Shown: positions 1 to 9,304, counted from the stretch's first letter. The stretch: 15,029 nucleotides of DNA from Hymenopellis radicata (GCA_015501595.1 JADNRX010001069.1:1-15029), one strand, 5' to 3'. Notes: generated from the letters alone by a model not told the origin. Program-made: numbers and translations.

Positions 1-29
1 TCTCAACTCGACTCGACTCTTTCCCAACA

Positions 30-868
30 ATGACGACCGCCCCTCTCCAAATACGCGGCAAGCCGCTCGTTCGAGAAAAGGCCTGCCCCCTCCAAGTATG
101 CGGGAAGCCACCCGTTCGAGAAAAGGCCTTCCAAGGTTTCCCAAAGACAACGATGCTCGGCGGGCATTCGACTTTGCCAGCCTTCAAGCCAGCTGAGATG
201 CCTCAGGGCAAGCCTCTTGCTGAATACCCCATCCCCGATGCCCCGAAACCCATTTTCGCGCATCTCGCCTCGAAACCCACTAGTGTATTTCCACCAGCAC
301 CGACAAACCGCAGCGCCGTTTTCTCCAAACTAGAGACCGGGATACGTCAAACAAATTCTCCCATGCAGAAGAAGAAGAAAGAGTTTAGATGGGAGGCACC
401 ACCGACTTGCGAGAGAGGAGAGAAAGTGGAGGGAGGAAACGCCGCTCTTCAGCGTGCGACCAATCTTGAAGTGAGTCAGCCTCGGATTCTTCTTCCTCTC
501 AGGCTACAATGCTAACTGGTATTTAGATCATCGCGAACGGTCGCTCGAGCACAAGGGCAGCGTCGGCTGCGCCTAGAACGGTTGAAGCAGACCTTTGGCG
601 AGTCCCACAGGCGCCACCAATATGTCCTGGCAGAGAACTTGAAACATCATTCTGGATGCGCGGAGATCGTTGGATCAACCAAGAGTCGATTATCGATGTC
701 TGCTTCACCTGCAACGGATGTGACGAGAGAATCTGCTTTCCACTGGAGAAGCCGAGCCTGGTGCGATTGCGTGAATGGAACAGACACAAGGAAGAGTGTG
801 AGGCGATTCTGGAGGTTTTGAAGGCGGAGAAGTTGGCGCTGAGGCTGTCACTAGGGGAATTAGTTTGA
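30..868 (+). CDS. Two-exon gene: disordered protein with C-terminal Cys/His (zinc-finger-like) motif
   Basis: Model: exons 30-470 and 527-868, 260 residues. The 56-nt intron 471-526 has donor GTGAGT, branch-like GCTAACT at 511-517 and acceptor TTTAG. It is phase 0 and joins two open frames without a stop. The N-terminal 147 residues are low-complexity, rich in Pro, Lys and Glu, and open with two copies of a 15-residue repeat (LQIRGKPLVREKACP and LQVCGKPPVREKAFQ). The C-terminal part carries Cys at about 206, 209, 212 and 217, then W-x2-H-x3-C (His 234, Cys 238). The core C-x2-C...W-x2-H-x3-C resembles a small unnamed zinc-binding motif I associate with many Agaricomycete proteins, and a short helical Leu/Lys tail follows it. 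Zinc binding is inferred and the role is unknown. The frame is open back to the window edge, so the true start could lie further upstream; ATG 30 is the first in-frame ATG visible. Confidence 0.65.
45..134 (+). repeat. Two tandem copies of a 45-bp coding repeat
   Basis: The units 45-89 and 90-134 each start with CTCCAA and share the run GTTCGAGAAAAGGCC. Each encodes 15 residues built around GKP-x-VREKA. The unit length is a multiple of three, so copy-number change would keep the frame of the host gene. Confidence 0.75.
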
Positions 869-1227
869 TCGATCACGACTACTTATTTATTTTTGTTGTA
901 TAACTGTTTCTCTTTGAACATGTTCCATTGCTATCAGAACAGTTGCGCAATTCAGAGGAGGAATCCGAGGACATGAGATATGAAAGCAATGTCAGAGGCA
1001 CAGAGAATAGAAGCAAAAGCAAAGCAGGACAAGCTAAACTGCGTACAGAGTCCAGATTAGCTTGATCTCACAGATCAGAGTGGATACGATGGCTCCTTGC
1101 CTTCGCCCTCCATAGCACGCAAATGGCTTCGCTAGCTTCGTCGCGGTCGAAATTGGACGTGCAAGAATGCTGCGAACTGTTGAATACAGGTCAGTCTTTT
1201 TCTTAACACCATCACGCGAACGAGATA
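869..1227. other. Intergenic, convergent 3' ends
   Basis: About 360 nt between the stop of the + strand zinc-finger-like gene and the inferred stop of the - strand lipase gene. It is AT-richer just after 870 (ACTTATTTATTTTTG), as expected for a 3' UTR. An open frame on the minus strand (1034-1270) has no splice-supported link to the lipase model, although I cannot exclude that it holds a further lipase exon. Confidence 0.5.
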
Positions 1228-3446
1228 TCAACCATCCTCTTGAATCAATCTTGAATTCACATTTACACATTTACACTTTGGTTTTGACCTTGACATCCCA
1301 TCTACGCATTCGTAAATAGTTTCTCGAATAGTACCTCTGTAGCCTCCCGCCATTCCTCGGATACTTTCTCGACGAGGGGTGTAGCAGCGATCTACATCAA
1401 AGTCAGAATCGCCAAAGGAAGAGTTGTGGATAACACTTACTCCCACGTACAGATTCCGTCGAGGTGCACTTCCTGGACTTCAGACTTCGTGGCGATCGCC
1501 GCAGCGGCTACGGCAACGCCATCAGCGACGAAGACCACCTTGACCTCCTTCGGGCTCGTCACCCGGAAAACGCATCGCGTATTCATGCCGTACAAATCCT
1601 TCAGCGAATTGCAGTACAGTGTCACGCTGTCCGGGACAATGCCTGTCGCATCCCCCCACGCCGTGATCTCGCCAACCAGCGAACCCACCTGGAAAATGCC
1701 TCGGGCGCATTGGTCGACGCTGTCAATAGAGAAAGTGCACTGCGTCGAAGTGACTGCAAAGTCCTGCGGCTTTACTGATTCCACGAGACGCTGATCCACA
1801 TAAGGTGATGCTGCATCCTTGAAGTAGTCGATACCTCCAAGGGCATCCACAGCCATCTGGAGATCATCATATCCGGAGGGGGGTCTACCCGTCGTGGCGT
1901 ACGTCAGAGACTTGTAGTACTCTTCAGGATCTGGCTCGAAATTGCGTTAATTAAATCAGCTTTTCTTTTACTGAAATAACACATACCGTGTGGCTTCCAT
2001 GGCGTAGGAATCACCCACGTTGGGTGGGTCCCAATCTCTGAACGACCAGGCACAGGCTTCGCGTTATTGTAAATAGTGTACGAGGCATCGATGTGGATGA
2101 ACGGATCTCTCGAGAGCGGCCACGGCAGCGAAGCTGGGACCTTCGTTATATAATCCATATCGTTGACAATGCGCCACGCGGAGCCAAAGGGCGCTGTCAC
2201 GGCCGCACTGAGCGGCGCCGCCAAGTCTCACGTGGAGAGCCAAAAGTGTATAGATCCCCTGGAGCTGCCTTTGTCGTCCCGGTCCCTTCGATGATTAGCT
2301 GCGCGTAGCACAGCGATGCGTAGGCAGCCCCAAGCGAGTGGCCCTGGGAATACACCATGAGTCCGTACTACAAGTACTGAGTGCGACGATTGACGTACAG
2401 TAACATGCGTAATAGCTGTAGTGCTCGCCGATGAAGAAATAGTTTGAATGGCTTTTTGACGAGAGCTAGGAATATCGTCGTCAGGAAAGTTGAAGCAACA
2501 AAGCAAGAATAGAAGCCGTACTAAAAGGTTCACTTAAGGGCGCTCGGAATATGTCGAAAACATGGGATAGTAGAATCCCCACGAGATCTGTCCTCCAAAC
2601 AGGAACTGCTTTGGAACTCGAATGGTCACTACCGCAAGAAGATCGTTGACGATTTCTTGCGTGAGGCTGGTTCCCTACCTTTCAGTTAGATTTCATACTA
2701 GCTCTAACAATACGTACAGACCTTAAATGCGACACCTATGAAAGGGTTGGTGAAGTCCTTTGGAACAAACGTGCCACAGTATGGGCCGACGGGCGAGGAG
2801 GGGATGTCCATCCGGATGTTTCTCGACAAGGTCTACCGCATAGTGAGTAACTTTCGCTCAATAATATCCAGATGTAGTTCGCGCGCACCACAGATCATGA
2901 TAAACCTCATTCCCCACAAATCGGCCTGGCGTTACTCGTTGAGTAACAGCTTGTACGGAGATACACAATACATACCAGTTGGTCAATCTGCGCTGTGGAC
3001 CGTTCGAGCAGTTCCAGAGCCCCGCTCTTATCCCCCCCTCGCAACGTTTCTACGGCCTGTATGACGAGAGACGTATCTCTGTCCCTGGAATCAGACAAAA
3101 TCGGAGACTTGACAAGAGGAGCGCACCTCAAATACATAGCAGCGCTTTCCATGAACGCCATGAACGCGTTGTTGAAGTCGATCGGAGAGCCGGTCTCACC
3201 GCCAAAGACACCTGGGAAGAGTTTTCATTAGTTGTCCTCCAGATAGCGAGTCGAAGACCCCACGGTTCGCGATGCCCGCCTGGATCTGTGCTTGACTGTT
3301 TTCCGTCCATTTGACGAGGTCGTTGTAACCTGCGCGTGGCTTACGAGCGGCAGATCGACGAGGTCAAGTCCCGCCAGCTGCTCGAGGTGACGCTGCCCGA
3401 TCTCTGCTTTGACAAGCTTGAAGTTGAAGATGCCGGAAGAATCCAT
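1228..3446 (-). pseudogene. Class 3 lipase-like gene (alpha/beta hydrolase), multi-exon, several disruptions
   Basis: In transcript order the peptides match the fungal lipase (class 3) family: VFGGETGSPIDFNNAFMAF and MYLRDRDTSLV in the N-terminal region, PYCGTFVPKDF, then AFK-GT across a spliced junction, the nucleophile elbow GHSLG (2329-2343), LYTFGSPR, WRIVNDMDYITKVP (acid Asp) and FIHID (likely catalytic His), followed by EEYYKSLTYATTG. Splice-consistent introns: 3212-3263, 3085-3126, 2675-2721, 1931-1986 and about 1392-1450. Breaks: the frame changes by one base near 3330, the exon around 2833-2975 cannot be closed cleanly, an in-frame TAA lies at 2534-2536, the short gap before GHSLG has no intron of normal size, and the frame changes again near 2226-2231. 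Known role of the family: ester hydrolysis of acylglycerols, usually by secreted enzymes; no clear signal peptide is visible. About 190 C-terminal residues with several Cys match nothing I recognise. It is either a decaying gene or one hit by single-base sequence errors. Confidence 0.75.
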
Positions 3447-4539
3447 GCTAGTATGGAGCGATGTATTCTGTGGTGGTGGGTAGGATGCCAGGGTTCTGGC
3501 TTTGGCGGCGAGTTCTTAAATGCTAGGTAAGAGAAGAGCTCCGGTAGGACTAGGTCACAAGAACCTCTGTTCTGAATCTATGGGGAGAAAGACTTGGGAG
3601 GTGCTCCATTACACCTGTCAGCCTAAAGGATGTTTGTTTGTATTGAGTCCTTTTGGCGCATTGCACGGCGCCAGTTTAAGAGTTTTGCGATAAAGGTGCG
3701 ACAGAGAGCGGTGAGGCGTAGAAAAGGAAAAGGTAATCTGAGAAGGCTCGTGAACGTGCTCAAAAGAGAAATCTCCGTGGGAAAACTTACGGTTGACCTT
3801 TTTTTTCTCGCGGCTTGCACTTTGCTAAGAGACGACATCGCCGCAAAGTAGCTGCCGGAGGAAGTTGAAGCTATAGTAAGACGTCGAGTCCGGTACTATA
3901 CGACTCCGACTTGTCCGAAGGCAAATTGCAAGACGAAACTGCCGCCGGCCAACATTGCAGGTTTTCCTTGCGCCATCATCTCCTGCCAACATGGCCCATA
4001 AAGGAGGACACAAGATGAACAGTTGCACTCGAAAGTGAACGGTATATGCAGGCGATTATTTTCTCCCCTTCCCCATCCTCCAGGCTCCTATCCCTCTCAA
4101 AAACAACTGCGGGCAGACAGACGGGCACAGAAAACCAGAAAGGCACGATCTGCAGTGACCACGGCGGTCAAGAATACAACAATACGCGCTGAAGAGGCGC
4201 TAGTGTGGCTCGGGATGGTAGCATGTAAGGGGTTCAAAGTTCGTTCAGAGACAGCGTCCAGCGACGCACTTTTTGGTAAATTTATCGGGCACACCGACCA
4301 AGCGTGAAACATACGGGACGGCACTATCATCATACAGCGCATTGGATCGACACCGAGAGAATGTACCTGCGAGCTATTCCCAGCGAACAGTGATACGTAC
4401 GTGTAAAAAGGAGACGTCCATTCTCTTGACTTACCACCTACCACCACAGACACCTTCCTGTCGTCTGCTCTCCACAGTCAATAATACGTCTCACAACCAG
4501 TTTATATTCACTTCGAGCAACAATTACGACACATCTACC
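3447..4539. other. Gene-poor stretch between lipase-like gene and copy A
   Basis: About 1.1 kb separating two divergently transcribed genes, so it should hold both promoters. Apart from the candidate micro-gene at 3618-3838 I see no convincing coding frame. An open frame at 4097-4453 (-) lacks an ATG at its 5' end. The last 100 nt before 4540 resemble the leader of copy B and are pyrimidine/CCACC-rich, as in many fungal 5' leaders. Confidence 0.5.
3618..3838 (-). CDS. Candidate two-exon micro-gene, 55 residues
   Basis: ATG at 3838 opens a basic N-terminus (MSSLSKVQAARKKRST) that runs into a GTAAGT donor. Removing 3738-3790 (53 nt, acceptor CTCAG, phase 0) leads into a second open exon 3618-3737 ending in TGA, for a Ser/Lys/His-rich protein containing STPHRSLSHLYRKTLKLAP. 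The full consensus donor and the typical intron length are the main support. The composition is ribosomal-protein-like (basic, short), but I could not make a firm family match. It may equally be a chance frame in the promoter region of the lipase-like gene. Confidence 0.28.
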
Positions 4540-4975
4540 ATGTCCATCGTTCACAACAACCTCGCTCACCTCGGGCTCAACAATGATACCGGTCAAACGA
4601 AGACTCGAGAGGTGACTTTTGTTTAAATTACGCGTTGTGTTGACTGATCTTGTTATTTAGATCGAATTCAACCCGGTTGGCTATGCTTCTCCATATTGCA
4701 AACTCCAGGTAAGCCTCATCCAGAACACTCTTCGCGTTTACTCGTCGTCTCATTCAGGTTCTATCGTCTGAGTCGGACGAATTTGCCTATTACAGGTTCT
4801 TCATGCTGCCCTCCCGCCTTGCCGCGAACTCGCACCATACGACGCGCTATACGACCTTGGCCCATTGGAAAGTCGGACTCGGTTTCCACGAGAACTTCCG
4901 TACTCTTCGGCTTCCGTTTATGCTGTCATATGGGTTTGCGGCTACTTCCCCTTCCAAAAGGTGATTCGCTCCTGA
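4440..4975 (+). repeat. Dispersed duplication, copy A (partner 13980-14921)
   Basis: The leader (CTTCCTG...TCTGCTCTC...ACGGTC-like), the ATGTCCAT start region, both introns and the segment around GAACTCGCACC are shared in the same order and orientation with 13980-14921. Copy A lacks the block corresponding to roughly 14125-14490. The similarity was found by eye; no percent identity was computed. Confidence 0.85.
4540..4975 (+). CDS. Small orphan gene, copy A of a two-member local family
   Basis: Model: exons 4540-4611, 4661-4708 and 4796-4975, 99 residues. The start MSIVHNNLAHLGLNNDTGQT matches MSIIHNDLVHFASDNDAGQT of copy B. The first intron (4612-4660, 49 nt) is a clear relative of copy B's 14494-14542. 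The second has donor GTAAGC at 4709. Its copy-B-equivalent acceptor (4757) would put the rest out of frame relative to copy B, while the next acceptor (TTACAG, ending 4795) restores PPCRELAPYDALYD, matching PPCLSELAPYQALYE of copy B. The product ends about 27 residues earlier than copy B, a few codons after a shared KV position. No known domain, signal peptide or membrane segment was recognised, and function is unknown. It could be a degenerate copy that is no longer translated. Confidence 0.55.
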
Positions 4976-5209
4976 ACCCGATATGGAATGAGAGGGCGCT
5001 GTCGTGCCGCCGCCGCCGCCGCACGCTCACACACTGGGCAAAGCCATTGCCCTTTCTCCGATTCGCACCTATGTATCCGCTGCAATGACTTGCTGCTACT
5101 ATTCAGTATGCCGCTATTTAACAAGCGGATATGGCTCGAATATCTACAACCGCTCATCCACTGAGCTTTAGACTGAAAACTTCGCTCACTCCATTCTCTA
5201 CTTTTCTGA
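4976..5209. other. Intergenic, with short CCG run
   Basis: About 230 nt between copy A and the acyltransferase-like gene on the same strand. It contains a GCC/CCG trinucleotide run near 5005-5020. The 60 nt before 5210 are CT-rich (CTCACTCCATTCTCTAC), as in many fungal core promoters. No TATA box is obvious. Confidence 0.45.
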
Positions 5210-6803
5210 ATGCCCCTGACGCCTTCCACCACGCTCGTCTACCCAGAAAATCCTGTTTGGACTGGCCCGGACCCGGACACCCTTCGCCTTGTGGACGGCA
5301 ATGATTTGGTGCTGCAATTTGTCGTGTGTTGAATTATTCCTCGTCTGCATCGAGGTAGTAACAAAGTCTCTGCAGCTAAACTCGTGTCATGTCGTTCCCG
5401 TCCCATCGATGCGGAACGGTTCTGTAAAGCCGTCGGTGTCACTGTAGGACGTTTCCCTCATACTGCTGGAAGACTGAAGCGTGATGGTGATTCGTGGAGG
5501 TACGTCAAATTTGCCCCAGTGTTTCTCAATCTAATCTCTCAAACAGGTTGACTTGACGAACTCTCCAGTTCCCGTCACCGTTGTTGACGACGACACCCTC
5601 ACCGCCCCGTTCCGGAAGAAGATCGTTACCACATCATCCAAAAGAGCATTCTTCCCTTCGTCTGTGAAGTACCCATGCGGGAAGCCTTCTTGGGTGAAGA
5701 CGTCCCTCTCCTCTCCCTCAAACTGACGCGCCTCCTCAAAACTGGCGAGACCGTCATCGGCAATTCGTGGAATCACACTCTGGGAGACGGTACTACAGTG
5801 CACAACTTCATGCATACCCTTTCACAGGCGTACTTGGACTGGAACTGCCGCGCTTCCTCGTACGTCAAGAGAAAGTGGCCTGACCCGAGGAAGGAAATGG
5901 GTCTTGGCGATGAAGCGTTCAAGGAGGTGACACCGCACGTCGTGCAGGACTTTACCTTGGACGAGCTACTGGCGAGGTATGAGACGGAGGCTAAGGAGGC
6001 TATTATGATGGACCTGTGCTTCACGAAGGGAGAACTGGACGCGATTGTGACGAAGGCGAAGGACGGTGCTGAGGAGGGATTGAAGCTGTCTAAGCAGGAC
6101 GCCCTCTCGTCGTACGTCGTCTCACTTCACAATCGGATTTTGGAGCGCCCCATTGTCACCGTCATGAATTTGATGAATGTGCGTCCTGAGTGATTTTTCT
6201 TCGTCGCAGAGTATCGATGTGCTTTTGTTTGCAGTACCGCACCCGTGATGTCGATCCAGACGCTCTATATCGTCACCCTCAGAGCGCTGGGAATTGCACA
6301 ATCACAGCCTTCGCCGACGTCACCGGCAAGACTCAACTGGACGACGTTCCAGAGATGGCTGTTGCCATCCGCAAGGAGACGAACAAGTGCCGTACGAACG
6401 ACTGGACAGCGCTCTACCTGATGCTTAACGGATACCAATTTGAACAAGCCATCAAGAGCGGGCGCTTCCACATGAGCCTCATCCCGGATATTGCATTATC
6501 AATTCGCTCCTTGGGTACGTTTTTCATTGTCTCCGTTCCTGTGGCATTTTCCTGAATTTGGGATTCCTCTAGATTGGACGAGAACGGGCTCAGGAGTTTT
6601 GGATACAAGGGACGGAGCCAGTACTATACGGAGACTTCGTGGGAGCGCATGTTCCGTGTACATCCTGCTAATCCTGTGCGCCGGCGGATGGTTCGTGGGA
6701 TACGAACCAGGGAAGCGTCGTGGTGTCTTTCCGATTGCGACCGGATCTGAAGCAGAAAATGTTGGATATGAAGAAGGAGGATATGGCAGCTTTGGGCCTA
6801 TGA
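5210..6803 (+). pseudogene. BAHD-type (Transferase family) acyltransferase-like gene, disrupted
   Basis: Peptides in order: VYPENPVWTGPDP at the N-terminus, VGRFPHTAGRLKRDGDSW, VDLTNSPVPVTVVDDDTLT, LPFVCEVP, then VIGNSWNHTLGDGTTVHNF holding the HxxxDG catalytic motif (His codon 5773-5775, Asp-Gly 5785-5790). A C-terminal half follows (YRTRDVDPDALYRHPQSAGN, EFWIQGTEPVLYGDF, NQGSVVVSFRLRPDLKQKM). This order fits fungal CoA-dependent acyltransferases of the BAHD/Transferase family, which acylate alcohol or amine groups of small metabolites in the cytosol; the substrate is unknown. A clean intron lies at 6179-6234. Breaks: in-frame TGA at 5330-5332; a weak donor around 5504; a one-base frame change at CCCC 5605-5608, where one extra C would restore the frame; a frame change across the GTACGT...CTAG intron 6515-6572; in-frame TAA at 6669-6671. 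The DFGWG motif is not recognisable (DFVGA instead). Most likely a pseudogene. Confidence 0.78.
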
Positions 6804-7622
6804 GACGGTCAGAAGACGAGCATGGACTGATGGATACAATAACAGATTTGAGGAGGTGCCGGAGGAGAGATTTGCGATGGAGCTGGAGTTTGCGCAGAGT
6901 ATGCCGCCACCTCTAAACGTGTTCTAGACGGGTTGGGCGATGGTACGGTTTCTGGCCACTTTGTCCAGTAGGAATGTGTCGTTTATGATGATGGTAATAA
7001 TAATAATATTGTCATCACCGATCTGTGTTACTTACTATCATGCATATATTTGTGTACTTCTACTTTCATCCTTACTAGTTTTGTTAATGGTTGTCGTGCG
7101 TGTACGCTACACAATGTATGATGTTATCTTTGGGTGCCTCGGCGGCTCAGTGTGCCCTCTAACCTCCAATTACCCTGCAGATTTGCAACTTGTTGAAGAA
7201 CGTTGTCCGAACTCCTGGATTATCCGTACTGGGTTTATGCAAACTCGTGCTAGCGTGTGAGTGGCGCAGAAGTGTAGTCAATCGGGCACGACGTTGAAGG
7301 AGATTGGCTGAACACCATGGCGGCACGGAGGAAAGCGTCAAAGTCGCGGTGACGCGATCGTGTGAGCGGGGCCTTGGCTTTCTCAACTTCGGATCTCGCG
7401 TTTACACAAGAGAAAGATTATCATGCTAAGTTCTACTTAGCTATCAGAGACGACTACATGAGCTCTGTCTATCACTCATGCCAGCATCCGCATGACAAAT
7501 TTCTCGACAGGACGGACAAGAAGTAACAATGTATCAAACAGGAGACGCCGACTGACATTCGTTCTGGACCCCGTCAAATGTTTTCAAACAGTTAGCATGG
7601 GAGAAAATGAAATACATATGAA
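6804..7622. other. Intergenic, convergent 3' ends, AT-rich with simple repeats
   Basis: About 820 nt between the ends of the acyltransferase-like gene (+) and the MYND gene (-). It includes an AT-rich TAATAATAATAATATT microsatellite near 6994-7010. A 106-codon open frame (6940-7260) is hydrophobic only because the DNA is T-rich; it has no family resemblance. I see no RNA gene. Confidence 0.5.
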
Positions 7623-9194
7623 TCACTCCAACCGGTACTCATAACGTTTGCTATAAGGCTCTGGCGCGACATCAGAAAAGCACAAGACGTGGCATCAACA
7701 TACCTTTGTTCAGAATCTTGATAATTCGATCATCCAACATGACGCGCTTCAGCATGAGCGCGAGGGCGTCGGAATACACGCCAGCGTTCATACACTGGTT
7801 GCGGAAGTCATCCTGCGATATAACAGGCGTTGCGGGCGTCGTAGCAGCGGGAAATCCTACAGCGTCGCCAACAGCTTTCAACGTCTTGCAGATCCTCTTA
7901 TGATGTCCCCACTATCAACAATATGAGCCCAAACACCGAGACACGAAGCGATTCTACTCACGTCTGCTTGTTGACACTCTGCCGAACAATACAGAACGCG
8001 ACGGCAAGCCGTGCATCGCTGCCAAGTGGCTGCATCAAACTCGTTCCTGCACGGAGGATTCACACACATGGGCCTTGTCGTAAGAATATACAATACATTC
8101 TGAGTGGTCTGCCAGGGCTGTGCGCACCAGTCAGCAATTCTTTCCTCTTTTATGTGCTTCGAGCCAGACAAGATGTCCGGATGATAGCGCGCCTCGTCGA
8201 CCGGGAGGACAAGCTTCGCATGGACTGCACCGCCTGTCCTGGACAGCATCATGTTTAGTGTTATATCAGTGAATCCCCCCGTATCTTGGGTAGTATGTCC
8301 GATACGCGTGAGAACGTCCAGGAGTGGCTCCGCCTGGTCGTCGTAAAAGTATGCCGTGGATACGCCGTCCACGATGCTCTCCGTCCGCGCCATAAAGTTG
8401 GTCATCAACGTCAGCGGAAGCCTATAGTACACCTGTGCGCCCACGTCATGCTCTGTGAAATCCGCCGGCATCGCAGCAAGCGCGCGGTTGAGAAGCAACA
8501 CGATGGTCCGCGGGAGCGTAGCGGAGTGCAGGAGAGTCGAGACGACTGCGTAGCCATCGGTGAAGGAGGCCAGGAGGTGGACCAGCTGAAAGCACGGGTA
8601 CTCGTCGAGCCACCTGCAGAGCTGTGTGGCGACCCTGGGCGGGTCATACCCCAGAACGTCTTTCCATGAAAATGGCCAACCACTTGGGGGGCTAGAGCAA
8701 GTGAAATCCATATCACTGACTTCGATTGTGTAAGAGAGAAGACTGCCGATGGCTGCCATGAGACTTTCCATGTCATCTCGACGCGGCATGAACTCTGGAA
8801 GGTATTTGCCTGGTACTGTGGCATGGTCGACCCAATGCCAGCAGTGGAATTCATCAACAAGTGGGTCGGTGCGGTCGCAATTACAGCTCTCCATACGCTG
8901 CGCGAGAGCACGCATATCGTCCCGCGACCTTTGGGTGCGTATGAATATCATGAAGGCTTGTAAAACGCCGGGACGCGTTGCGCGAACATCTGAAAGCTTG
9001 ATGGCGGGCAAGCTGTAGAGGGAGGAGTCCTTCTCTGAAGCAATCGGTAGTAGAGGTCCATCATTCACTGATTGGTCGAAATGAATCAAGTGGATGAAGT
9101 AGAGATAGTAGCGCACGCAGAACTTCGGAGTGAGAGGATTTTGTAGGGAGCCCTGGACGTGCTCGACAGCATGAGGAAATGTGGTGCCAGGCAT
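7623..9194 (-). CDS. MYND-type zinc finger protein, 492 residues
   Basis: Model, minus strand: exons 9194-7962, 7911-7704 and 7660-7623. Introns 7912-7961 (50 nt, GTGAGT...ATAG) and 7661-7703 (43 nt, GTATGT...CCAG) keep the frame, ending in NKEPYSKRYEYRLE. A complete MYND finger lies near the C-terminus: C377-x4-C382-x11-C394-x2-C397-x5-C403-x3-C407-x7-H415-x3-C419. The first intron falls inside the finger, and splicing supplies the final W-G-H-H and Cys, which strongly supports the model. MYND fingers bind zinc and mediate protein-protein contacts, often in transcription or chromatin regulation. The first 370 residues (e.g. GTTFPHAVEHVQGSLQNPLT) are soluble and have no catalytic domain I recognise, in keeping with the numerous MYND proteins of unknown role in Agaricomycetes. 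The frame stays open and protein-like upstream (ADIFVKLIRAF) back to a stop, without an ATG, so a further 5' exon is possible. Confidence 0.88.
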
Positions 9195-9288
9195 GAAGGC
9201 GCGAATGAGCTTTACAAAAATATCAGCGCCCAGATGATGATGGTAAAATAAAAGGTTGATAAAGGGCGTGATTCAGTTTACAGAAGCT

Positions 9289-9304
9289 TTCGGCGGACGC
9301 CGAA
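9289..9304. promoter_or_regulatory. Perfect 7-bp inverted repeat containing CGG-N6-CCG
   Basis: The sequence TTCGGCGGACGCCGAA is a perfect palindrome apart from the two central bases. It lies about 95-110 bp upstream of the MYND gene ATG. Inverted CGG half-sites separated by a fixed spacer are the usual target form of fungal Zn2Cys6 transcription factors. That it is bound here is inference. Confidence 0.3.

Noticed and set aside
1426..1794. Plus-strand frame opposite the lipase C-terminal exon
   Set aside because: It is antisense to an exon tied to the lipase by a good splice junction, and its translation shows no domain.
3330..3344. 15-nt GTAAGC...CAG segment looking like a miniature intron in the lipase (minus strand)
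   Set aside because: Far too short for a spliceosome, and because it is a multiple of three its removal would not repair the adjacent frame change.
4097..4453. 118-codon minus-strand frame upstream of copy A
   Set aside because: It opens with GTG rather than ATG, has no splice support and overlaps the copy A leader.
6940..7260. 106-codon hydrophobic frame resembling a membrane protein
   Set aside because: It lies in a T-rich stretch downstream of the acyltransferase-like gene; the hydrophobicity follows from base composition and there is no family pattern.
8411..8911. 166-codon minus-strand frame overlapping the MYND gene
   Set aside because: It is a different frame of the MYND coding exon, whose own frame is 411 codons long and contains the conserved zinc ligands.
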